This document shows positions 1 to 5,628 of a stretch of 6,987 bases of DNA, piece after piece. How positions within the stretch are numbered: the first letter of the stretch is position 1; every line of letters starts with the position of its first letter. Origin of the DNA: CAINVV01 sp964528535 (lineage in GTDB: Bacteria; Bacteroidota; Bacteroidia; Bacteroidales; Prolixibacteraceae); NCBI GenBank assembly GCA_964528535.1, contig CAZGSQ010000165.1:1-6987 (forward strand), in the 5' to 3' direction. The notes below the pieces were generated by a model. The model searched no databases. It was not told the origin of the DNA and worked only from the letters and a program-made list of their open reading frames with translations. The translations under genes were made by a program, and so were the position numbers.

Positions 1-49
1 ACGAGGTAGCTTCAGGTGACTGGAGTTCAGACGTGTGCTCTTCCGATCT
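1..49 (+). other. Illumina TruSeq P7-side adapter with i7 index (artefact)
   Basis: This stretch is not genomic. Positions 16-49 match the TruSeq read-2 adapter (starting GTGACTGGAGTTCAG, ending CTCTTCCGATCT). Positions 8-15 (AGCTTCAG) are the reverse complement of index CTGAAGCT, which I recall as TruSeq HT D707. Positions 1-7 (ACGAGGT) match the end of the P7 flow-cell primer (ACGAGAT) with one mismatch at position 6. Genomic sequence begins at about 50. A GTG at 33 opens a reading frame into the next gene, but its first codons are adapter and must not be annotated as protein. Confidence 0.98.
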
Positions 50-431
50 CTACCTGGTAGGACTGGGATTATCGTGGAACGTCCTCGACTGGAAACAAAC
101 CGGTCGCAGCAGGAAGATTCTCGAGGTGCAGAAAGAGATGATAGGCAGTCAGCGGGCGGCCTTCGACCAGAACCTCTCCGTCTCACTCCTGAGGGCCAAT
201 GAAGCGATCGCAAAGGCAGAACAATTGCTGAAGTTAGACGAAGAGCTGGTACTCCTTAGGGAGGACATCGCCAAACATTCGGCATCACAACTCGAAAATG
301 GAACCATCAACTCAGCCGACTACATCACCGACCTGAACGCCGCAACGCAGGCGGTCATCAATAAAAAAAGTCACAAAGTGCAGTTTTATCAAGCAGTTGT
401 GAATTACAATACCCTTGCGGGAAAGCCGTAG
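50..431 (+). CDS. TolC-family outer-membrane efflux protein, C-terminal fragment
   Basis: This is the outer-membrane channel of a tripartite efflux pump; such proteins trimerise into a beta-barrel plus a periplasmic helical tunnel. About 126 native residues remain, the first complete codon being Tyr at 51-53. The fragment opens with a beta-strand-like segment (YLVGLGLSWNVLDW), which resembles the strand before the second helical hairpin in outer-membrane efflux (OEP) proteins. A basic stretch (KQTGRSRK) and two long helices rich in Ala, Leu, Glu and Gln follow. It ends with the pattern GTINSADYITDLNAATQA and then YQAVVNYNTLAGKP, typical of the last helix of Bacteroidetes family members. The family is usually over 400 residues, so roughly the first two thirds lie off the contig. 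The TAG stop is at 429-431. It is followed after 200 bp by the adaptor gene on the same strand, which fits a channel-adaptor-ABC operon. The family call is strong; substrate is unknown. Confidence 0.9.
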
Positions 432-490
432 GACGAGGGGACTTGAAGGACTTGGGGACATGGAGAAGGGGTGACTTGGGGACAAGGGGA
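432..490 (+). repeat. Purine-rich array of short imperfect GGACTTG-type repeats
   Basis: Directly after the TolC stop, the + strand is strongly G/A-rich and built from variants of one short unit: GGGGACTTG, AGGACTTGGGGACATGG, then GTGACTTGGGGACAAGGGG. The unit length is irregular, so this is a degenerate low-complexity repeat, not a clean tandem array. It is not coding in a convincing frame. It lies between the channel and adaptor genes of one presumed operon and ends just before an ACTAAAGT word that also occurs in the repeat at 3241-3260. I do not know its function. Confidence 0.6.
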
Positions 491-631
491 TATTACTAAA
501 GTAAGTAGGACGGCGGATCACCGGACATGAAAATCCCCTTTTGCCGTACAGCGGTTAAGGTATTGTAGGCCAATAATCCGCAACATAGAATATCAAATAA
601 ATAGAACAAAAAATACAATAATCTTGGAAAA
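491..631. other. Non-coding leader before the adaptor gene
   Basis: No gene is seen here. It contains an 8-bp inverted match (AAGGGGAT at 484-491 with ATCCCCTT at 533-540, loop about 41 nt), too weak to call a terminator. From about 590 the sequence becomes A-rich up to the start at 632, as is usual for Bacteroidetes translation initiation regions, which lack a Shine-Dalgarno site. No convincing promoter with properly spaced elements was found. Confidence 0.5.
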
Positions 632-1528
632 ATGGGAACCAAAAAATTTAACATTCTACCGGTCCTGATTTTGGGGCTGGTTATTTATTCCTGCAGTTCG
701 CAGAAGAATGCATCGGATGCATTTGGAAATTTCGAGGCAGATGATCAGCTTGTATCGGCAGAGATAGCAGGTAAGTTGCTGAGCTGTAATTTTGAGGAGG
801 GTAAAATTCTGACCAAAGGATCGGAGATAGCCGTTGTCGACACCATTCCGTTGGTACTCCAGGTTTCACAGCTGGTCTCTCAAAGAGTGACCATTCAAGC
901 GCGGAAACAGAGCATCCAGACCCAGATTGCCGTCATTGAACAGCAAAAGAAAAATCTCGAAGTGGACAAAAACCGCATCAACAACCTCCTGAAAGATGGC
1001 GCTGCCACGCAAAAGCAGAAAGATGATGTAACAGGAAACATGGCCCTGTTCGACAAGCAGATCAGCAGCACACGTTCCCAGGAGTCTATCCTGGCCGGCG
1101 ATCAGGAGGTGTTGAATACCCAGCTGGCTCAGTTGCAAGACAAGATAAACAGGTGTCACATTGTGGCACCTACCAATGGATTGGTTTTAGAACGGTACAA
1201 GAAAGCTGGCGAACTGGTTGGTCAGGGACAGTCCTTGTGCCGTATAGCCGATGTCTCTACGCTCAATTTGCGGGTATATGTGAGTGGCGATCAGTTGCCG
1301 CACCTCAAGATCGGCCAAAAGGTAAAAGTCCTGATTGATGATACGGCTACGCAAAACAAAACGATGGAGGGTACAGTCTCCTGGATCTCTTCGGAGGCCG
1401 AGTTTACCCCCAAAATCATCCAGACCAAGGTAGAAAGGGTAAAGTTGGTTTATGCCGTCAAGATAAAAGTCTCCAACGATGGATCCCTGAAGATCGGAAT
1501 GCCGGGTGAAATGAAGTTTGTAGATTGA
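632..1528 (+). CDS. HlyD/YbhG-type periplasmic adaptor lipoprotein of ABC efflux pump
   Basis: This membrane-fusion (adaptor) protein of 298 aa should bridge the inner-membrane ABC pump and the TolC-like channel. Residues 1-20 form a signal peptide with a hydrophobic core, followed by Cys21 in the context VIYSC, a likely lipoprotein cleavage site although Tyr at -2 is unusual. No Lys/Asp/Glu surface-export motif follows the Cys, so I infer a periplasm-facing anchor. Residues about 40-70 (VSAEIAGKLLSC, then EEGKILTKGSEI) are the first lipoyl half-motif. About 73-171 is a Gln/Lys/Leu-rich coiled-coil hairpin, and C175-HIVAPTNGLV is the second lipoyl half. A beta-barrel domain follows with EAEFTPK at 255-261 and a final GMPGEMKF segment; both resemble E. 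coli YbhG. The ATG at 632 is chosen because it gives a complete signal peptide. The ATPase gene starts only 7 bp after the stop, indicating co-transcription. Confidence 0.92.
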   Translation: MGTKKFNILPVLILGLVIYSCSSQKNASDAFGNFEADDQLVSAEIAGKLLSCNFEEGKILTKGSEIAVVDTIPLVLQVSQLVSQRVTIQARKQSIQTQIAVIEQQKKNLEVDKNRINNLLKDGAATQKQKDDVTGNMALFDKQISSTRSQESILAGDQEVLNTQLAQLQDKINRCHIVAPTNGLVLERYKKAGELVGQGQSLCRIADVSTLNLRVYVSGDQLPHLKIGQKVKVLIDDTATQNKTMEGTVSWISSEAEFTPKIIQTKVERVKLVYAVKIKVSNDGSLKIGMPGEMKFVD

Positions 1529-1535
1529 ACCCGGC

Positions 1536-2450
1536 ATGATCAATATCTCTAACATCGAAAAGAGTTATGCGGATGTGAAGGCGTTGCGGGGTATCTCACT
1601 CGACGTTGCCGAGGGAGAACTCTTCGGGCTGATCGGTCCGGACGGAGCCGGGAAAACCACCCTGATGCGCATCCTCGTCACTTTGTTGCTTCCCGACAAG
1701 GGCATTGCAAGGCTCGACGGACTGGATGTGGTGAATGATTTTAGCAAGATCAGGAAAATTGTCGGGTACATGCCCGGAAAATTTTCTCTTTACCAGGATC
1801 TTACCGTAGAGGAGAACCTGCAGTTTTTTGCAACGGTGTTCGGAGGCACCATCGGGGAAAATTACCACCTGATCAAAGACATTTACAGTCAGATCGAACC
1901 CTTCAAGGATCGTCAGGCGGGAAAACTCTCGGGCGGTATGAAACAGAAGCTTGCACTCTCCTGCTCCCTGATCCATGCACCCAAAATTCTGATTTTGGAT
2001 GAGCCAACTACCGGTGTGGATGCGGTTTCCAGGAAAGAGTTCTGGGAAATGCTCAACAACCTGCGCCACATGGGCATCACCATCATGGTCTCCACCCCCT
2101 ACATGGATGAAGCCAATCTGTGCGACAGGGTGGCCCTGTTTCAGAATGGGGAAATCCTGTCGGTTGATACTCCTGAAAATATCACTGCCAGCTTTACCAA
2201 GAGTCTGCTGGGGGTCAAGGTCAGCACTACCTCCGAAAGGTTTGAAAGTGTAGGCCTGCTGAAACGGCTCAAAGGCATCGATGCCGTCTTCTCCTTCGGT
2301 GATTCCATCCATGTTACCTGCGGAAGTTCGGATGTGAACGAAAAAACCGTAAAGGAATACTTGGACAGCAATGGCATGCAGCACGCAGTGGTAGAGAAAA
2401 TCCAGGCCGGCATCGAAGATGTTTTCATGGAGCTGATGCAACACAACTGA
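1536..2450 (+). CDS. ABC exporter ATP-binding protein, first ATPase (YbhF N-half-like), lacks Q-loop Gln and H-loop His
   Basis: This 304-aa nucleotide-binding subunit would pair with the next ATPase to power export at the inner membrane. Motifs in order: Walker A GPDGAGKTT at 34-42 (Lys40); Q-loop region YMPGKFSLY at 78-86, where Gly81 stands in place of the usual Gln; signature LSGGM at 131-135; Walker B ILILDEP at 151-157 with Glu156; D-loop GVDAVSR; and STPYMDEA at 186-193, where Pro188 replaces the switch His. A C-terminal extension of about 90 residues follows, as in many ABC-2 exporters. It corresponds to the N-terminal half of E. coli YbhF, which as I recall is one fused polypeptide; here the halves are separate genes. 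The signature and Walker motifs are intact, so this is not a decaying gene. The start is 7 bp after the adaptor stop, and the second ATPase starts 30 bp downstream. Confidence 0.95.
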   Translation: MINISNIEKSYADVKALRGISLDVAEGELFGLIGPDGAGKTTLMRILVTLLLPDKGIARLDGLDVVNDFSKIRKIVGYMPGKFSLYQDLTVEENLQFFATVFGGTIGENYHLIKDIYSQIEPFKDRQAGKLSGGMKQKLALSCSLIHAPKILILDEPTTGVDAVSRKEFWEMLNNLRHMGITIMVSTPYMDEANLCDRVALFQNGEILSVDTPENITASFTKSLLGVKVSTTSERFESVGLLKRLKGIDAVFSFGDSIHVTCGSSDVNEKTVKEYLDSNGMQHAVVEKIQAGIEDVFMELMQHN

Positions 2451-2480
2451 AACAGACTTTTGTCAACAATTGGATTTGGT

Positions 2481-3230
2481 ATGGAAATGTTAACGCAAAG
2501 TAGGGAACCCATCATCCAGGTGAAGAATCTGGTCAAGAAATTCGGAAAATTCGTTGCCGATGATCACTTGACCTTCGATGTTTTTCCGGGCGAAATCTTC
2601 GGTTTTTTGGGCGCGAACGGCGCCGGAAAAACCACCGCCATCCGCATGATCTGCGGACTGCTCGAGCCTACCTCCGGTGAACTGAAAGTCGCCGGTTACG
2701 ACGGTTACCACGAGCGTGAAAAAATCAAACGAAACATCGGCTACATGTCTCAGAAATTCTCGCTCTACGAAGACATGACGGTTTATGAGAACATTCGTCT
2801 GTTTGCAGGAATTTACGGAATAAGCAGAAAAATCAGGCTGGAAAAAACGGACGAACTGCTTAGGAAATTAAATCTCGAAGAGAGCCGCAACAAACTGGTT
2901 GGAAGCCTGCCTTTGGGCTGGAAGCAGAAACTTGCTTTCTCCCTGGCGGTGTTCCACGAACCGAAAGTCGTCTTTTTGGACGAACCCTCAGGTGGGGTCG
3001 ACCCCCTGACCCGCCGCACCTTCTGGGACTTGATCTACGAAGTGGCCCACCAGGGGATCACCATCTTTGTCACCACCCACTACATGGATGAGGCCGAATA
3101 TTGCGACAGGGTCGCCATCATGTCGGAAGGTAAAATTGTGGCCCTTGATACCCCGGCCGCACTGAAGTCGATCTACCAGGCAGAAAGCATGGATGGCGTG
3201 TTTTTGAAAATTGCAAGGAACAAGGAATAA
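2481..3230 (+). CDS. ABC exporter ATP-binding protein, second ATPase (YbhF C-half-like), degenerate signature motif
   Basis: This is the 249-aa second nucleotide-binding subunit of the exporter. Motifs: Walker A GANGAGKTT at 44-52 (Lys50); Q-loop YMSQKFSLY with Gln91; LPLGWKQ at 143-149 where LSGGQ is expected; Walker B VVFLDEP at 163-169 with Glu168; D-loop GGVDPLTR; and an intact H-loop TTHYMDEA with His200. The LPLG-type signature is also what I recall from the C-terminal half of E. coli YbhF, so it is probably a family trait. I chose ATG 2481. An upstream in-frame TTG at 2460 would add seven residues with no homology pattern, and TTG starts are rare in this phylum. ATG 2487 is also possible. 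It should pair with the preceding ATPase, and the motif losses of the two are complementary. After the stop comes a 110-bp repeat-bearing gap, then the permeases. Confidence 0.94.
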   Translation: MEMLTQSREPIIQVKNLVKKFGKFVADDHLTFDVFPGEIFGFLGANGAGKTTAIRMICGLLEPTSGELKVAGYDGYHEREKIKRNIGYMSQKFSLYEDMTVYENIRLFAGIYGISRKIRLEKTDELLRKLNLEESRNKLVGSLPLGWKQKLAFSLAVFHEPKVVFLDEPSGGVDPLTRRTFWDLIYEVAHQGITIFVTTHYMDEAEYCDRVAIMSEGKIVALDTPAALKSIYQAESMDGVFLKIARNKE

Positions 3231-3240
3231 GGATGAAGAA

Positions 3241-3307
3241 GTGACTAAAGTGACTAAAGTTGGGGACTCCGAAGCGATGTTGAAAGTAGCGACGTACTTT
3301 AGTCACT
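3241..3307. repeat. Tandem GTGACTAAA repeat with 12-bp inverted repeat between ATPase and permease genes
   Basis: GTGACTAAAGT occurs at 3241-3251 and again, overlapping by two bases, at 3250-3260, giving a 9-bp tandem unit. The reverse complement ACTTTAGTCACT at 3296-3307 pairs perfectly over 12 bp with AGTGACTAAAGT at 3249-3260; the loop is 35 nt. The first copy can form the same pairing, so two alternative hairpins exist. No T-run follows (CTTATATAAAG), so it does not look like an intrinsic terminator. It sits inside an otherwise tightly packed operon. It may be an RNA processing or stability element, or a small dispersed repeat; I cannot tell which. Confidence 0.65.
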
Positions 3308-3340
3308 CTTATATAAAGTAAAAAAACCATAATTGAATAA

Positions 3341-4447
3341 ATGAACCAGCTTCTCGGTTTTGTAAAAAAAGAGTTTACCCATATTTTCCGGGATACGCGC
3401 ACCATGGTGATCCTGTTTGGGATACCCATCATCCAGCTGATGTTGTTTGGATACGTGATCACCACTGAGATCAAGGATGCCCGCATTGCCATTCTCGACC
3501 ATTCGAACGACAATGTGACCAGGGAAATCAAGAACAAGATATTGTCCTCAGGATATTTCAGATTGGAGGCCAATCTGCAGCAAGAGAATGAGATAGATCC
3601 TATCTTTAAGAAAGGAGATGTCAAACAGGTGGTGGTTTTCGAAAGAGATTTTGCCCAGAAACTCGAAAGGGAAGGAAAGGCCGATGTACTGGTTATTGCC
3701 GATGCTTCCGACCCGAATACTGCCCAAATGCTCTACAATTACACCAACGGAATCGTGCAGGACTACACCAAGAAGAAATATGCCGGGTTTACCATTCCAA
3801 TCCAGATCAAAAGTGAGGTGCGAATGCTTTACAACGAGAACATGGTCGGCGCTTTCATGTATGTTCCGGGTACGATGGCCCTGATTTTGATGCTGGTATC
3901 TGCCATGATGACCTCCATTACCATCGCCAGGGAGAAGGAGATGGGTACCATGGAGATCTTGTTGGTCTCTCCGGTGAGGGTGACCCACATTATCTTTGGG
4001 AAAGTGGCGCCCTACCTGCTGCTCTCACTCATCGATGCCTTCGTCGTGGTCTTTTTGGGAAACGTAGTCTTCGGGGTACCCATTCGGGGAAGTTTGGTCT
4101 TGCTGGCTTTCCTCGTCATTTTGTACATAGCCATGGCTCTTTCGCTTGGAATTCTTATCTCTACTGTTGCAAAGAGTCAGCAAGTGGCCTTGTTTATTTC
4201 GGGTTTTGCGCTGATGTTGCCGACCATGCTGCTTTCGGGCTTCATCTTTCCCATCGAAAATATGCCCATTCCACTGCAGGTAGTAAGCAACCTGATGCCA
4301 CCAAAGTGGTTCATTGATGCCTTGAAACAGGTGATGCTGAAGGGCAATGGTCTGGAATACATCTGGCCAAATGTGTTGATATTGATGGCCATGACCACCT
4401 TTTTCCTGGTCCTGAGCAAGAAGAAATTTAGACTAAGATTAGAATAG
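3341..4447 (+). CDS. ABC-2 family exporter permease (YbhS-like)
   Basis: This 368-aa inner-membrane permease is one of two in the exporter. It has the ABC-2 architecture: a short cytoplasmic N-terminus containing KKEFTHIFRD; TM1 at about 22-42; a large periplasmic domain at about 43-172; then TM2 about 176-196, TM3 about 222-243, TM4 about 252-274, TM5 about 282-303 and TM6 about 341-359. The cytoplasmic loop after TM2 has REKEMGTMEILLVSPV from residue 197, the conserved segment thought to contact the ATPase. SGFIFPIENMP at 299-309 is the typical re-entrant or loop motif after TM5. The C-terminus is basic (KKKFRLRLE). The order and length match YbhS/YhhJ-type permeases. The next permease begins 7 bp after the stop, so the two are translated as a pair. 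The 110-bp upstream gap may allow separate control. ATG 3341 is preceded by an A/T-rich leader. No truncation or frameshift was seen. Confidence 0.93.
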   Translation: MNQLLGFVKKEFTHIFRDTRTMVILFGIPIIQLMLFGYVITTEIKDARIAILDHSNDNVTREIKNKILSSGYFRLEANLQQENEIDPIFKKGDVKQVVVFERDFAQKLEREGKADVLVIADASDPNTAQMLYNYTNGIVQDYTKKKYAGFTIPIQIKSEVRMLYNENMVGAFMYVPGTMALILMLVSAMMTSITIAREKEMGTMEILLVSPVRVTHIIFGKVAPYLLLSLIDAFVVVFLGNVVFGVPIRGSLVLLAFLVILYIAMALSLGILISTVAKSQQVALFISGFALMLPTMLLSGFIFPIENMPIPLQVVSNLMPPKWFIDALKQVMLKGNGLEYIWPNVLILMAMTTFFLVLSKKKFRLRLE

Positions 4448-4454
4448 CAATCCC

Positions 4455-5573
4455 ATGAGAACAATATTGTACCTGCTTCAGAAAGAGTTTATTCAGGTGT
4501 TTCGCAACAAGTCCATGTTGCCGATTATCTTCATCATGCCGCTTGCCCAGATGCTGATTCTTGTTTTTGCCGCCACCATGGAGCTGAAAACCGTTCACCT
4601 CACCGTCGTCGACCTCGACCTGAGCGAGACCACCACCCGGTTGACGGCAAAGTTTGAGGCCAGCAAATTTTTTCATGTGACGCGTGCCCAGCTCTCACCC
4701 GAAGAGACCGACAGGTTGTTGCTGAAGGGGGCTACCGGCGTGGTGGCTACCTTCCCGAAAGGGTTCGAAGAGGAGCTGAGAAGGAGTGACAAGGCCTCGG
4801 TACAAATTCTGGTAGATGCCATCAATGGTTCGGCGGCGGAGCTTTCCAATGCTTACATCCAAACCGTCATCGGAAGCTTCAACCAAAAAGTCAGGGCCGA
4901 GATGATGGGTGTGCCCAAATTTACCCCTCCGCAGCAGGTTACGGTCATCCCTTCCTACTGGTACAATCCTGAACTGAATTTTAAATTCTACATGGCCCCC
5001 GGAATTCTCGTGATCCTTGTAACCATCATCGGACTGTTTCTCTCTTCCCTGAATCTCGTGAGGGAGAAGGAGATGGGAACCATTGAGCAGCTGAATGTGA
5101 CTCCTATCAAGAAGTACCATTTTATCATCGGAAAGATGATGCCATTCCTGGTCATCGCACTGTTGGACCTGACATTTGGCCTGTTGGTGGCCAAATTGGT
5201 GTTTGGTCTTCCCTTCAGGGGCAATATCCTGACCCTTTATGTCTTTACCTCCATGTATCTTTTCCTGGTCATGAGCCTCGGCCTCTTTGTTTCTGCCATC
5301 TCAGACACCCAACAACAAGTCCTGTTTGTTAGTTTCTTCTTCCTGATTGTCTTCATCATCATGAGCGGGCTCTTTACTCCCGTCGAAAGCATGCCGGTGT
5401 GGGCCCAGCGACTCGATTTGATCAATCCGGTCTACTATCTTATCCGGATCATACGAAATGTTGTTTTGAAGGGATCCGGACTGCTCGACATGACCAGAGA
5501 GTTGGTCTCCCTCGCTGTGTATGGCCTGATCATGTTCTCTCTCGCCGTCTGGAGGTACAGAAAAACTGTATAA
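4455..5573 (+). CDS. ABC-2 family exporter permease (YbhR-like)
   Basis: This second inner-membrane permease (372 aa) is a diverged paralogue of the preceding one. The fold is the same: N-terminal QKEFIQVFRNK; TM1 about 21-41; a periplasmic domain about 43-178 with YWYNPELNFKFYMAPG just before TM2 (about 181-202); REKEMGTIEQLNVTPI from residue 203; TM3 about 229-250; TM4 about 258-280; TM5 about 289-307; SGLFTPVESMP at 304-314; and TM6 about 347-366. The YNPE segment before TM2 is common in the YbhR/YhiH-like branch, and it is absent from the first permease, which supports a heterodimer. Neither permease is fused to an ATPase. The gene ends the exporter operon: its TAA is followed by a 55-bp gap with a dyad and possible promoter. 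Substrate is not inferable. Relatives in E. coli have been linked to drug and cation efflux, which is only suggestive here. Confidence 0.93.
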   Translation: MRTILYLLQKEFIQVFRNKSMLPIIFIMPLAQMLILVFAATMELKTVHLTVVDLDLSETTTRLTAKFEASKFFHVTRAQLSPEETDRLLLKGATGVVATFPKGFEEELRRSDKASVQILVDAINGSAAELSNAYIQTVIGSFNQKVRAEMMGVPKFTPPQQVTVIPSYWYNPELNFKFYMAPGILVILVTIIGLFLSSLNLVREKEMGTIEQLNVTPIKKYHFIIGKMMPFLVIALLDLTFGLLVAKLVFGLPFRGNILTLYVFTSMYLFLVMSLGLFVSAISDTQQQVLFVSFFFLIVFIIMSGLFTPVESMPVWAQRLDLINPVYYLIRIIRNVVLKGSGLLDMTRELVSLAVYGLIMFSLAVWRYRKTV

Positions 5574-5574
5574 T

Positions 5575-5615
5575 GTTGATAATTTCGTATCTTTCGGACT
5601 TCTGAAATTGTCAAC
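5575..5615. repeat. Imperfect 13-bp inverted repeat between exporter operon and DUF3078 gene
   Basis: Positions 5575-5587 (GTTGATAATTTCG) can pair with 5603-5615 (TGAAATTGTCAAC) using two G-U wobbles, leaving a 15-nt loop. The stem begins 2 nt after the permease stop. No U-run follows directly (TATTAACAGTTTT), so a classical terminator is not supported. A weak terminator, a 5'-leader hairpin or a protein-binding dyad remain possible. Confidence 0.55.
5588..5595 (+). promoter_or_regulatory. Possible Bacteroidetes -7 promoter element (TATCTTTC)
   Basis: TATCTTTC matches the Bacteroidetes -7 consensus TANNTTTG at all but the last base and lies 33 bp before the DUF3078 start, a plausible distance. 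No good -33 TTTG box stands at the expected spacing; only a CTG at 5566-5568 is near. It lies in the loop of the dyad at 5575-5615. It would let the DUF3078 gene be transcribed independently of the exporter. Confidence 0.3.
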
Positions 5616-5628
5616 TATTAACAGTTTT

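Noticed and set aside
484..540. AAGGGGAT/ATCCCCTT hairpin as a terminator after the TolC gene
   Set aside because: The 8-bp stem has a 41-nt loop and only four Ts beyond the stem; expected by chance in a G-rich region.
619..626. TAATCTTG as a -7 promoter element for the adaptor gene
   Set aside because: It lies only 5 bp before the start codon, which would make a leaderless transcript, and no -33 element is at the right distance.
1596..2444. Long antisense open frame (282 codons) opposite the first ATPase gene
   Set aside because: The + strand frame has all ABC ATPase motifs. The antisense product has no recognisable domain and is a by-product of codon bias.
2460..2480. TTG at 2460 as the start of the second ATPase
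   Set aside because: TTG starts are rare in Bacteroidetes and the extra seven residues carry no family pattern; ATG 2481 is preferred.
3241..3260. Tandem GTGACTAAA copies as a CRISPR or iteron array
   Set aside because: Only two overlapping copies of 9 bp without spacers, and no cas or replication gene nearby.
5575..5628. Rho-independent terminator after the permease gene
   Set aside because: The stem is A/T-rich with wobbles and no T-run follows directly; kept only as an inverted repeat.
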